64,000 nucleotides of DNA from UBA4582 sp047630175 (GTDB taxonomy: Bacteria > Pseudomonadota > Gammaproteobacteria > Pseudomonadales > Azotimanducaceae): the NCBI GenBank assembly GCA_047630175.1, contig JBLHVI010000001.1, positions 132,276 to 196,275 of the forward strand, in the 5' to 3' direction. Within the stretch, counting starts at the first letter, position 1; each line of letters starts with the position of its first letter. The notes below the pieces were generated by a model that ran no database searches, was not told the origin of the DNA, and saw nothing but the letters and a program-made list of their open reading frames with translations. The position numbers and the translations under genes were made by a program. Positions 53,085-62,295 of the stretch are shown piece after piece.

Positions 53085-53736
53085 AATCTCACTTCCTTGA
53101 TTGATTTAATTACAAGGTCGCAATTTTAATGCCAAGGTAATAAAGCACTGTTTTTACAGGGATATAACTATATTACGAAAAATAAACACGTTTATGGCCG
53201 GTTAAAAATCGCACTTTGCAATGCGTAATATCATTATGAGAATCTATAGCAAAAAAGGTCAGCTAGAAACCAGCAAAGTGCTTTGACTCAGTTTTGAAGT
53301 ATGGGACTACGTAAGGCCGTTAGAATCAATAAGCATCAGTTAAGAACGCTTCAAGAATACCGGTCAGTAACCCGTTCGTATGCAAATACAATATGTCAGA
53401 AGCGTGCGAAATCGCCGCGACTAATTGATGCTGGTCACTGGAATTGTTCAGATAAGTGAGTCGGTCGAGTGTTCTAAAATTCAGTGATTGTAGATGGCTA
53501 TAAGCGGAGAGCTAAGCCTTGGCTGTGAATATTCGCGTTAATGTGTAAGGAAACGTTTTTAGCGCATTGAATGTGCCTTTCGTTCTGATAAAGGCATGCT
53601 GCATATTTTTGGTTGGCAAAAAGCCGAATTTTGGCAGAGTTTTCCGTCGACATATTGATTGAGCGGTATTCGACAAAAAATATGCAGACACTGATGGATC
53701 ACGATTTATTTTTAGTCTCTCGAAACGGCACGTAGC
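53085..53736. other. Regulatory intergenic region upstream of sugar transferase
   Basis: No gene recognised. It holds the promoter at 53119-53134 and TGCGA/TCGCA-like half sites near 53209 and 53405. A second, weaker sigma-54-like match (AGGCAC-ATTCA-ATGCG, minus strand) lies at 53563-53578. Confidence 0.45.
53119..53134 (-). promoter_or_regulatory. Sigma-54 promoter of sugar transferase/ugd/ATP-grasp/flippase unit
   Basis: Minus strand TGGCAT-TAAAA-TTGCG: good -24 and -12 boxes with exact spacing. Predicted start near 53108, about 25 bases before the gene. Confidence 0.7.
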
Positions 53737-55152
53737 CTAACACCCGATTCCTATCATTAGTATTTTGCTTTCCGAGGATCGCAATTTTTGATGGACCGTT
53801 GATGGGGACAATTCTAACAGGCTCGCTGCCTTGGCAACGTTGCCTTCACATTCCTGTATCGCGTTCTGGATAGTCTTCATCTCAACCATCCACAGGGGTT
53901 CAATTGTTTTTTTTGAAGACACCGGACCGTTCTGATAGGCGGGTTCCGTTAAGTTGTTCGTGTGTCTTGTTAGGACATTGAGGAAGCCGTTCTTTAAGGA
54001 AAGCTCACCGAGTCTAAGGACAACGCCTTGATTCAGTTCGATTGCGCGTTTAATGACGTTTTGAAGCTCACGCACGTTGCCCGGCCATTTGTACGTCAGA
54101 ATTTGTTTTTTGGCATCCTCACTAAATTTTGTAAAATCTTTTTGCTCTTTTCGCGCGTAACTATTCAATAGATGTACTGCGATGGCTAGAATGTCAGCTC
54201 CACGTTCCCTTAATGGCGGTATAGCAATGGGAACACGATAAAGTCTTTCGTACAAAAGTTCTCTAAATCTACCAGACTGCACCTCTTCGAATGGGATCTT
54301 GCGAGTTGCACATATAAATCGAACATCAGCTCTTTCGACGACATCGCTGCCGATCTTCTGGAATTCACCAGTTTGCACGAAACGAAGCAGTTTCTTTTGT
54401 AGACCTAGGTCCATCTCACAAATTTCGTCAAGAAAAAGAGTGCCTCCATCCGCCGCAGAAGCCATACCCTGCTTGCTGCAGACTGCACCCAAAAATGCAC
54501 CTCTGATGTGTCCAAACAGCTCGCTTTCCATAATTTCACTCGGGATGGCATCACAGTCGAAAGCAAGAAATAATTTGTTTCGTCGGTTGCTCTTTTGGTG
54601 GATCGCCAGTGCTGCCAACTCTTTTCCTGTACCGCTCTCACCAACAACGAAGGCTGTCGCGTCACCGGCTGCGACCGCATTAAGGGTTTTATAGACAGAC
54701 TGCATGGGTAGGGAGTCACCAACAAATCCGCAATACCTATGATGGGTTAATTCTGCGACATCATTTTTCTGGCTTTGGAGTAATCTCCGATTCAACGCAT
54801 TCTCCAACGTAACATGCAGTCGGTCTGCGTCGAATGGCTTGGACAGATAGTCGAAGGCGCCCAGTCCTATTGCGTCAACCGCTGATTCAGTGAATCCAAA
54901 GGGGGTCATGACTAGGATGACGGGTGAGCGCTCGGTCTCTGGCATGTTTCTAATCAGGTCGAGTCCGTGACCGTCTGCCATCTCTACATCGAGTAAAACA
55001 ATATCGGGTTTAATACGTATCCATTCATTGCGCGCTACGGCGAGTGAGTCGACGATATGTAACTCGACGTTTTCTCTCGCGAAATATGCGGCATACATAG
55101 CCGCAAGCGATTGACTGTCTTCTACCATCAATACTCGAGGTTTCTTTTTCAT
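53737..55152 (-). CDS. Sigma-54-dependent response regulator with GAFLGA variant loop
   Basis: Transcription activator of 471 residues. The receiver domain is at about 5-120 (MVEDS, phospho-Asp55 in VLLDVEMADG, YLSKPF). The AAA+ domain is at about 140-370 with Walker A GESGTGKE, Walker B GGTLFLDEI, and RERGADI. A Fis-type helix-turn-helix ends the protein (NVAKAASLLELSPSTVHQKL). The loop that contacts sigma-54, normally GAFTGA, reads GAFLGA near residues 215-220, with the preceding HEK as HIR. The start was set at ATG 55152, as the TTG three codons upstream is part of the GGAG binding site. It lies within the exopolysaccharide genes, with sigma-54 promoters around it, so it is probably their activator. 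Confidence 0.92.
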   Translation of the reverse strand: MKKKPRVLMVEDSQSLAAMYAAYFARENVELHIVDSLAVARNEWIRIKPDIVLLDVEMADGHGLDLIRNMPETERSPVILVMTPFGFTESAVDAIGLGAFDYLSKPFDADRLHVTLENALNRRLLQSQKNDVAELTHHRYCGFVGDSLPMQSVYKTLNAVAAGDATAFVVGESGTGKELAALAIHQKSNRRNKLFLAFDCDAIPSEIMESELFGHIRGAFLGAVCSKQGMASAADGGTLFLDEICEMDLGLQKKLLRFVQTGEFQKIGSDVVERADVRFICATRKIPFEEVQSGRFRELLYERLYRVPIAIPPLRERGADILAIAVHLLNSYARKEQKDFTKFSEDAKKQILTYKWPGNVRELQNVIKRAIELNQGVVLRLGELSLKNGFLNVLTRHTNNLTEPAYQNGPVSSKKTIEPLWMVEMKTIQNAIQECEGNVAKAASLLELSPSTVHQKLRSSESKILMIGIGC

Positions 55153-55175
55153 GTGCTCCAACTTTTGAAAACTGT

Positions 55176-56120
55176 TTAAATCGATGTGCCTGGGGTGCTT
55201 GGCCAGGCAGAACGGAAGTCAGCGACGATAGACCTGAAATGTCTAGCTCGTTGCTTTACGCATTGCCGTTGCGACCACAAGGATCGGGTACTCCAAAAAA
55301 TTGCTCGACTAAGATTGAACATAAATAAAATGACCCAGCACATGAGAGCAGCCAGCAACCCGCCGTGTTTCTTGTGAAGCCGTACATGGCCGTTGGATAG
55401 CATCAGGTCTCGTCGGTAACTTAAATTCTGACTGGAACCTCCCCCGTGATGTGTAATTTTACCCACCGGTGCGTACCAGACTTGCCAGCCCAATGACTTG
55501 AGTCTTTTGCACCAGTCCGTTTCTTCTGCGAAAAAAAAGAAACTTTCGTCAAGTAACCCAACTTGGTTCAGGGCTGACCTTCGAATAAACATATAACAAC
55601 CCGAAATCACATCAACTTGTTGGGTATTCGTCCTATTCCAATAGCGCATTTGGTATTGATCTATACGCTTCAGCCACGAGAAATGTGTCGTTCCTATCGT
55701 CAAAAGAAATAAGTTAGTCAAGCTTGGATAATTGCTGCAAGAAATCTGTGGGGAACCGTCAGTATTGAGAACCCGACAACCCATAGCGCCGGCCTTTGCT
55801 GTTAATTGCATAAATTCATGACAGGCATCTAGTACATTTTCATGGATAAGCGTGTCTGAGTTGAGCAACAGGACAAATTCGCCAGTGCAGACTCTTAACG
55901 CACGATTGTTACCTGCCGCGAAGCCGTCGTTCGTTTCATTTTCAATTACTTGGACCTGCGGAAATTCGTCCTTCACCATATACTGTGAGCCGTCTTCGGA
56001 GGCATTATCGACAACGAAAATTTCTAGCTGAATATTATTCGGAGCCTCTACAACACTGGCAAGGCAATCTCGCAGCATGTCGACTGTGTTCCAACTAACA
56101 ATAACGATTGATAAATCCAT
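55176..56120 (-). CDS. Family 2 glycosyltransferase (rhamnosyltransferase-like)
   Basis: GT-A fold transferase of 314 residues. Motifs are IVIVSWNTVDMLRDCL, VVDNASEDGS and FVLLLNSDTLI (DxD-like). EETDWCKRLKSLGWQVWYAP and THHGGGSS are typical of the rhamnosyl/WbbL-like group. A hydrophobic C-terminal segment (LLAALMCWVILFMFNLSRA) anchors it. It probably adds one sugar of the repeat unit. It lies between the polymerase and the response regulator genes on the same strand. Confidence 0.9.
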   Translation of the reverse strand: MDLSIVIVSWNTVDMLRDCLASVVEAPNNIQLEIFVVDNASEDGSQYMVKDEFPQVQVIENETNDGFAAGNNRALRVCTGEFVLLLNSDTLIHENVLDACHEFMQLTAKAGAMGCRVLNTDGSPQISCSNYPSLTNLFLLTIGTTHFSWLKRIDQYQMRYWNRTNTQQVDVISGCYMFIRRSALNQVGLLDESFFFFAEETDWCKRLKSLGWQVWYAPVGKITHHGGGSSQNLSYRRDLMLSNGHVRLHKKHGGLLAALMCWVILFMFNLSRAIFWSTRSLWSQRQCVKQRARHFRSIVADFRSAWPSTPGTSI

Positions 56121-56176
56121 GAAGAATTGCCTACGTTTACTATTTCTATTTAGACAGCAACTAGTGTGCCAAATTA

Positions 56177-57502
56177 CTAAAACAAGGTGCTTCTATGGGC
56201 TTTTTGAGAAATCGAAACCTTTTTGGGCCTCACCTGGCTCGCGCCTGATCTTTGCTCCGTTAGCCACACGCCGCTACCCATAATGTAAAAGAACAAGACG
56301 AATAACGAATTCCAAAACGAGACTGTACAGCCGGCCAGGACCATACCTGCTAGGGTAAAACCCCATGCTCTGCGTGATGCAACCATGTCTTGATCATGTT
56401 TTTTTTGTCCTGATATCATGAACACTAAATTCAACATGGCAATTAGAAGGAAAAGTACCGACGGCACGCCAAATCGCATCGCTGTCAAAAGCCAGAAGTT
56501 GTCAACTGAATCAGGCATCCATGAAGGCCGTGTCCATTCGGCGTATCCGATACCAAAAAATGCGTGTCGTTCGACCTCTGCTATGCCGTATTCGAAAATA
56601 CGAACCCTGGCGTAGCCGCTATTTTTCGAAAAGCTGAGGTAACTAACAAAGACAAGAATAGGCGATCTATTGGATAACAGTTCAAGCGCCATCCAAAGAA
56701 TCGAAACAATCACTACGGGCCCAAACCATCGGTACCGAATGTTCTTAGTGATTTTTTCCCAGAAAATGAGGGACATCTGCAAGAACAGCGCAATATAGGG
56801 TCCGCCAGAAAGCGAAAAGAAGGTGGCCAAAACGACTGCGAGGGCCGGCAAGATTGTCGGTAGGGATTTTCTGCCATACCCGCCAACGATATAGAAAGCC
56901 ATTGAGAAAGCTGATGCACAAAAGACACCATAGAGTATCGGGTGATCGAACGGCCCATAGGCTCTGTCGATGCCCAGTCGGGGTTCGGGATTAGGCAGCA
57001 CAGTCGATGGAAATATGGACTTAAATGCCTCTCGGATGAAATGGTTTCCCGTTAACGACTCCGGTATTGCAAAGATCATTAGTACAGAAACAGTCACAAC
57101 GATGGTTAGTGATAGACGCTGAAAATCTTCGAAGCTGCGAATGTAGACTCTCGCAATAAGATACGCACCTAGCGATTCGATGACATAGATGCCGCCGGAT
57201 TCCGCTGCCGTGGCAAGCCCTTCATTGGCCGTGAGCGCCACTAAAACCCAAGCCGCATGTCCAATCATCATTAAGTCGGCGAGTACCACTTTTCCACAGC
57301 TACCGGCAAGTAGACGATACAAGCAGGGTAAAAATGCTATGAGTAGAATCAGTCGATACAATGTGATTCGAAAGCTACCTAGCTTCAACGATAGCTCGGG
57401 TGGGAAAATCAGACACAGTATGAGTAATAGCGCTGGCGCTAATAGTATTTTGGTTAAATTCATGAAAGGAAAGCCAGTCTTACAGTCCATATTACAACCC
57501 AT
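56177..57502 (-). CDS. O-antigen/EPS polymerase (Wzy-like)
   Basis: Integral membrane protein of 441 residues with about 11-12 helices and a large periplasmic loop near residues 290-340, which includes FFGIGYAEWTRPSW, the conserved region of the Wzy_C/O-antigen ligase family. It would polymerise repeat units in the periplasm. ATG 57502 and ATG 57463 are both possible starts. It is first in a minus-strand unit with the glycosyltransferase and response regulator genes, behind a consensus sigma-54 promoter. Confidence 0.82.
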   Translation of the reverse strand: MGCNMDCKTGFPFMNLTKILLAPALLLILCLIFPPELSLKLGSFRITLYRLILLIAFLPCLYRLLAGSCGKVVLADLMMIGHAAWVLVALTANEGLATAAESGGIYVIESLGAYLIARVYIRSFEDFQRLSLTIVVTVSVLMIFAIPESLTGNHFIREAFKSIFPSTVLPNPEPRLGIDRAYGPFDHPILYGVFCASAFSMAFYIVGGYGRKSLPTILPALAVVLATFFSLSGGPYIALFLQMSLIFWEKITKNIRYRWFGPVVIVSILWMALELLSNRSPILVFVSYLSFSKNSGYARVRIFEYGIAEVERHAFFGIGYAEWTRPSWMPDSVDNFWLLTAMRFGVPSVLFLLIAMLNLVFMISGQKKHDQDMVASRRAWGFTLAGMVLAGCTVSFWNSLFVLFFYIMGSGVWLTEQRSGASQVRPKKVSISQKAHRSTLF

Positions 57503-57632
57503 CCTAGAAGCACTCGTATCGAGGCTATGTTGATACAGACCAAATGAATTGACTGGTCAACACTAAGAGCCTGAAATACAAAAACGAAGAGTTTCATCTG
57601 CGCCAAAAAGAATGTGGTGTGAAGACTAACAC

Positions 57633-57648
57633 TGCAATCAATGTGCCA
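57633..57648 (-). promoter_or_regulatory. Sigma-54 promoter of polymerase/glycosyltransferase/regulator unit
   Basis: Minus strand TGGCAC-ATTGA-TTGCA, a perfect match to the consensus with exact spacing. Predicted start near 57621, about 120 bases before the polymerase gene. Confidence 0.8.
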
Positions 57649-57684
57649 ACCGATTCTGTCAGGATCACCTGAGGCGAGCTGATT

Positions 57685-57738
57685 TTTGCGATGTGTTTCT
57701 CGAAATGAATCGCAAATTGCGGCCGTGGTTGCGAATCG
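57685..57738 (+). promoter_or_regulatory. Candidate shared enhancer between divergent sigma-54 promoters
   Basis: TTTGCGAT (57685-57692) and ATCGCAAA (57709-57716) form a perfect inverted repeat 16 bases apart. A further TTGCGA at 57729 makes TCGCAA-N13-TTGCGA, within the 11-mer GTTGCGAATCG that recurs at the kinase operon. It is placed midway between the promoters at 57633 (minus) and 57793 (plus). Confidence 0.5.
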
Positions 57739-57792
57739 GGATACGATCGTTGGAACATGACGCTACCTCAAGGCGTTCTTCGATTGGGCATT

Positions 57793-57808
57793 TGGCATGT
57801 GCATTGCT
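57793..57808 (+). promoter_or_regulatory. Sigma-54 promoter of export gene
   Basis: TGGCAT-GTGCA-TTGCT with exact -24/-12 spacing. Predicted start near 57819, some 45 bases before the export gene. Confidence 0.7.
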
Positions 57809-57862
57809 TGATAACATGTAATTAGTCGTTGAAGTGATCCAACCTACATGTGAGTCATTAAT

Positions 57863-58966
57863 ATGATGCTGAAATTCTCAACCTGCAGATATAAACGAAG
57901 CAAAGCAATAATAGCCAGTAATACGCTCGTTTTCGCTGCCTCTGTAATCCTTACGAGTGTTGTTGTGGGGTGTAGTTCTATGCAACCTGTGTTAGATGAA
58001 AGTCTCACGACTTCGCGCGCGATTCCATCGAGGTTAGGTTATATAAAGACAGGCGCGATACTAGATAAGATATCGATTAACCAAGGAAACATCGCTCCCA
58101 ACGGGCCTGTTGAGGCTCACTACCGAATTGGGTATGGCGACCGTTTAAAGATCAACATTTATGGCGAGTCTGGTCTTGAGGCCATAGAATCTCGCGTAGA
58201 CGCCGATGGGATAATACAACTCCCCATTATGGAATCTATGGTTGTCATTGGGAAAACCCCAGTTGAAGTTCAATCTGACTTGAAGCGTATGTTTCTCAGG
58301 GTTTTCAAAGACCCGTGGATAGTCGTTGAAGTGTCAGAATATCGCAGTCGGCCGGTCTATTTGCTGGGAGAGTTTAATACACCGGGCGTTATTTATATGG
58401 ACCAACCTACAAGCATATTGCAGGCGCTTGGGCTCGGACAGGGCTTGTCTGCAGATGCCTACTTGCCCGGTGCCAGATTGCTTCGAGATAATCATATTGT
58501 AGCGGTGGACATTGACGGCCTTTTGAGTCACGGCTTTTTCAAGCAAAATGTCTGGATGAAAAAAGGTGATACCCTTTATGTACCAAATAAGCAGGACTTG
58601 AAGGTCTACGTTTTAGGCGCGGTTAACAAGCCTGGGATGCAACAATTCGGCAATGGCACCACTTTACTGCAGGCCTTGTCCCAAGCTGCTGGCCCTAAAT
58701 CGGGATCTGCGCGTTTGAAAGAAACGAGGCTTATAAGAACTCACTCTCCAACAAAGGGTGATCTGCTAACCGTAAATGTTAGAAGTATACTCGATGGGTC
58801 TTCGCCTGATCTGGCCTTGCAGTCCGGCGATATAATCTACATTCCAAACACAATGCTGGGATCTTGGAACGCCGTGATCGAACGTATTGTACCAACGCTA
58901 TCGCTTATAAGCGGCACGCTGGAGCCGTTTATTCAGTTAAAATACCTGGACTCAGATTCAAACTAG
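57863..58966 (+). CDS. Polysaccharide export lipoprotein (Wza-like)
   Basis: Outer-membrane export channel component of 367 residues. A lipoprotein signal ends in VVVGC|SS near residue 38. The Poly_export domain (YRIGYGDRLKINIYGESGLE, VDADGIIQLPIM) is followed by SLBB domains (VYVLGAVNKPGMQQFGNGTT) and a C-terminal hydrophobic/amphipathic helix. It forms the exit pore and works with the Wzc-like protein encoded convergently downstream. It is the only plus-strand gene in the locus and has its own sigma-54 promoter. Confidence 0.92.
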   Translation: MMLKFSTCRYKRSKAIIASNTLVFAASVILTSVVVGCSSMQPVLDESLTTSRAIPSRLGYIKTGAILDKISINQGNIAPNGPVEAHYRIGYGDRLKINIYGESGLEAIESRVDADGIIQLPIMESMVVIGKTPVEVQSDLKRMFLRVFKDPWIVVEVSEYRSRPVYLLGEFNTPGVIYMDQPTSILQALGLGQGLSADAYLPGARLLRDNHIVAVDIDGLLSHGFFKQNVWMKKGDTLYVPNKQDLKVYVLGAVNKPGMQQFGNGTTLLQALSQAAGPKSGSARLKETRLIRTHSPTKGDLLTVNVRSILDGSSPDLALQSGDIIYIPNTMLGSWNAVIERIVPTLSLISGTLEPFIQLKYLDSDSN

Positions 58967-59342
58967 CGTTGGTTAATGCGTAGGCGAGTCGTTAAGACGC
59001 TAGCAAAGGCATGACGATCATCCCTACAAAACGACTAATCGGTTTTCGCGCACGATCTGCAGCAGTGGTCGTGCATCATTGCGCTGCAACATAACAATTA
59101 ACGCTGAGGCCTACGTCTGGGGTACAGCCTGCATGCGTAGAAGAGACATAGGGGAGCAAAAGACCTTAGAGTTATACTCCATTGGCCCTCACCAGATCGT
59201 TCTTTGCGGGTGGGCGGTATCGTCGATAGGGACAACACGATACCGGGCTATGGCAAGGCTGTGAGCGAGTGGCTTGCACAATCTCTTTCTTTCATCAGCT
59301 AGTCGCGAGTGCCGTTTACGCTGTTAAAGCACAGCAATCCTT
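58967..59342. other. Convergent intergenic region between Wza-like and Wzc-like genes
   Basis: A 61-codon open frame (59079-59264) has no support. A hairpin GCACGA/TCGTGC lies at 59050-59074, without a T-run. Confidence 0.35.
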
Positions 59343-61436
59343 TCAAGTCAGTGCAGGGTCGTCTTCAGGCGCATAGTTAAAGATTATGTTGAGCCCATTG
59401 GGAGCAACCCTTTCAAGACCACTAATCGTTTTCCTTAGAGGACCTGACGTACAATAAGCCTTGACCATGAGCGCCACCACATCGCATTGTGAGACGATTA
59501 GATGCGAAGTGAGTCTTGATTGAACGTCACCGATATCGAGCAGTATTAGATCATAATTCTGCGTAAACCCTTCGATTGCGGCTCGAACTTTCGGCAATGA
59601 TACGCTTCGGTCTGATACAGAATCCAAAAGTCCTGAAGGTAAAAAATCAATGTTGTTGACGCGCTGCGGAGTAACTGCGGTAGCGCCCGCTAAAGTTTCA
59701 CGCCAACCGACTTGCGATAAATGCCCAAGTCGATCTGTCAAATCACTGGTCAAAAGGTCGGCATCAATTATCAGTGTTTGTAGCCCACATTCAGCAAAAC
59801 TTTCACCAAGCGCCATTGTCAGGGCTGTCGTACCAGTATTATCTGAAGCACCACCGAGCGCTATGACACGCCCACGCTGATCTGGATTTACCCTTGGTTT
59901 GTCTAGTAGTTGGATCTTATTCCTAAGGTAACTAACCTTGTCTAAATAGATTGCCTCATCGGTCTTTTCAACTCGTGGCATTACAGCCAACATTGGCGCG
60001 CTGCGAGAAAATCTATCAAGGTCATCGCTATATCTGACTCTGGGTTGAACAAAACTAAAGGCAAAAACACTCGCTATAACCAAAAATAAGCCAGCTCCAC
60101 CACCAAGTATTGCGAGAGCCATGCGTTTATCTTCAGACGCTCGATCGGCTAGCCTGCCTTTAGAAACTAGCTCAATGACTCCCGGCAGCGCATCACGGCT
60201 TTCAACTCTAACTTCGTCCAGAATTCGTCTCGTTTCGTCCAAAAGAACTCTCAGTGCCGTTCTCTCTTTTTCGAGAAACTGGAGCTCTACCAGTTTTTCG
60301 TTGAGCGTTTTGGCTTGCGTCTCTAGTTCCGATTGTCTATTTGTTAAACGTCTATGTAGCGCTTTACGTTCATCCAGTGACTCTACACTCCCAGCGTCAC
60401 TTCCCATACTCTTGCTAGAAATCCCTAAATTAATGATCTGTTTGCTTCTTTCTTTAATTGCAGTGCGTAGAATTTCCAACTGTGCCAAAGCACCTTTAAC
60501 CTGCAATGAAGATGGCTGATACCGTTGGTTCAAGCTAACCAACTCAGTCCGGCGTTTCGTCTGATCGAAAATCATTTCAGCCAACGCATTGTCTAGTACA
60601 AGTGCCCGCATCATCTCAGTTTCTACTGTACTAACATCGGATAGAATGCCAATAGTCTCCAATTCGGCGATTATATTCGTCAGTTCAGAAAGTTTTTGAT
60701 CCACCTTCGCTAGTTGTGAAATTTTTGCTAGATGGGCCTTCAGCAACGTTTGTAAACCGAACTCACCACCAACAGCGAGCAATCTACCATTCGTTTTCTC
60801 AATCTGGCGCAGTAATTCGCTTTCCCTATTGCTTAACTCGGATTCACGAATATTTTGCCGTTTGCTTATTTTCTCTGCGTTCTCCGCGAAGTATGCGTCA
60901 ATAAGGGCCTGTAGAGCTGCAAGTGCAAATTTAGGATCCTCATGACTTGAGGACAAAGTAATTAAACTCTTTTTTCTTTTAATCGAAATCAGTGTGTCGA
61001 AATCCTGGTGGGTTACGTCAGCATACTCAGGCGTTGTTGTCGCGAGCAGCATAATTGCCCTATCTCTCACTGGACGATTTGAGAGATAGGTTACTTCAGC
61101 CTCAACGAAAGCATCATAGTGCTTAGAATTTGTCGAACTTTGGCCGCCGTAAAGAATTGATGGTTTATTTGCTGCTACTCTTATCAGGCCTTCGCTTTGA
61201 TAAACGGGCGTTTTCATCAGAAATCCTGCTACACCAAATATGACAGCGGCTATAAGCGACAGTAGCGCAACTAATTTGAGGCGTCCTCGGAATATTCGAA
61301 TGACGAACTTGACTGGATCAGGAGGGCTTTGCGACTCTGCTTCGATAAATTCTCGAACTCTAAGAAGATTCTGATCTCCTACAAAAGGTGCTGCGGCGCC
61401 CGCTGCTTCGTTCGATTGAGAGTAAGTGCTGGTCAC
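59343..61436 (-). CDS. Wzc-like chain-length determinant with degenerate tyrosine-kinase domain
   Basis: Inner-membrane polysaccharide co-polymerase of 697 residues. A Wzz domain with membrane helices near residues 53-73 (LKLVALLSLIAAVIFGVAGF) and 435-460 flanks a long periplasmic coiled coil. The cytoplasmic kinase-like domain follows. Walker A' LIIDADLL and a Walker-B-like LILLDIGD are present, but the Walker A lysine is missing: the loop reads ASDNTGTTALT near residues 527-537 where SxxGEGKST is expected. There is no C-terminal Tyr cluster (a single Tyr in NYAPEDDPALT). Catalysis is doubtful. The start is GTG 61436, four bases after the glycosyltransferase stop. Confidence 0.9.
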   Translation of the reverse strand: MTSTYSQSNEAAGAAAPFVGDQNLLRVREFIEAESQSPPDPVKFVIRIFRGRLKLVALLSLIAAVIFGVAGFLMKTPVYQSEGLIRVAANKPSILYGGQSSTNSKHYDAFVEAEVTYLSNRPVRDRAIMLLATTTPEYADVTHQDFDTLISIKRKKSLITLSSSHEDPKFALAALQALIDAYFAENAEKISKRQNIRESELSNRESELLRQIEKTNGRLLAVGGEFGLQTLLKAHLAKISQLAKVDQKLSELTNIIAELETIGILSDVSTVETEMMRALVLDNALAEMIFDQTKRRTELVSLNQRYQPSSLQVKGALAQLEILRTAIKERSKQIINLGISSKSMGSDAGSVESLDERKALHRRLTNRQSELETQAKTLNEKLVELQFLEKERTALRVLLDETRRILDEVRVESRDALPGVIELVSKGRLADRASEDKRMALAILGGGAGLFLVIASVFAFSFVQPRVRYSDDLDRFSRSAPMLAVMPRVEKTDEAIYLDKVSYLRNKIQLLDKPRVNPDQRGRVIALGGASDNTGTTALTMALGESFAECGLQTLIIDADLLTSDLTDRLGHLSQVGWRETLAGATAVTPQRVNNIDFLPSGLLDSVSDRSVSLPKVRAAIEGFTQNYDLILLDIGDVQSRLTSHLIVSQCDVVALMVKAYCTSGPLRKTISGLERVAPNGLNIIFNYAPEDDPALT

Positions 61437-61440
61437 ACGC

Positions 61441-62295
61441 CTAGCCTGCTGCCTTCAATCGGCTTGAGTTGTCACGTTCCCAACGCTCCGAAATACCAGA
61501 TCCCGGCGTTGCTATTTTTATTCGAACCCAGAAATTGATGGCGGTGTATAAAATGAAACTTAGCCAAAGACGCGGATGGGCAACAACCCTGTTCGCTATG
61601 GTTAACAGGCCAAAACTATTCGCCTTCTCCGAAATGTGCCCTAGTTTTTCTAGTTCTCTGTTACCCCGAATGACACGCGATCTAATCTTAACTAGGTCTT
61701 GCAGATTTCGAGGCGCAAATAGTTGAAATATGCACTCATTAACATGCGCATACTCACCCCGGTTGAACAATCTGCGAACGAACTCATCGTCGTTGATGAC
61801 GTGTGGAAATTCACCCAGACGTTTATGGCCGGCCTTTGAAAGTGCAAACACGCCACCAAATTTACCCTCGTCATGATAAGGACTCAATGGCCAAATGTTG
61901 TAAAAAGCCCGCACCCAGAAACTGGACGCATTGGCGTTGACGGCCATATGACCACAGGCTGCGATCTTTTTGTGGTGCGTTAGTGCCTGGATGAGTAGAA
62001 GGATATCGATGCCAGAAACCACTAAGTCGGCGTCAAGATAAACACGTGGAAAACACGTAGCAACTTTATCGGCCATATTCAGGGCTAACGGCTTTGAAGC
62101 GATTTCTGTTTCAAGCACTTTGACATGCCGAGGAAATGCTCTTGCGACGTCAGCTGTATTATCATCACAACCATTGCAAGAAACGATAACTTCGAATTGG
62201 CTTGGGCCTTTTCCGCTAAATATAGCACTTAGACACCGATTGATAACGGTAGCTTCGTTGTATGCGGGAATGATGATCGAAGCAAGATATGTCAT
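61441..62295 (-). CDS. Family 2 glycosyltransferase
   Basis: GT-A transferase of 284 residues. Motifs are IIIPAYNEATVINRCL, VSCNGCDDNT and VYLDADLVVSG (DxD). A C-terminal hydrophobic segment (LWLSFILYTAINFWVRIKI) anchors it to the membrane. Its ATG overlaps the TGA of the Alg13-like gene (ATGA), so the two are coupled. Sugar specificity is not readable. Confidence 0.9.
   Translation of the reverse strand: MTYLASIIIPAYNEATVINRCLSAIFSGKGPSQFEVIVSCNGCDDNTADVARAFPRHVKVLETEIASKPLALNMADKVATCFPRVYLDADLVVSGIDILLLIQALTHHKKIAACGHMAVNANASSFWVRAFYNIWPLSPYHDEGKFGGVFALSKAGHKRLGEFPHVINDDEFVRRLFNRGEYAHVNECIFQLFAPRNLQDLVKIRSRVIRGNRELEKLGHISEKANSFGLLTIANRVVAHPRLWLSFILYTAINFWVRIKIATPGSGISERWERDNSSRLKAAG

Noticed and set aside
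53563..53578. AGGCAC-ATTCA-ATGCG as the main sigma-54 promoter of the sugar transferase
   Set aside because: It has the right spacing but two mismatches and lies about 480 bases from the gene. The match at 53119-53134 is better and close.
59050..59074. GCACGA/TCGTGC hairpin as a terminator of the Wza-like gene
   Set aside because: A 13-base loop and no T-run on either strand.
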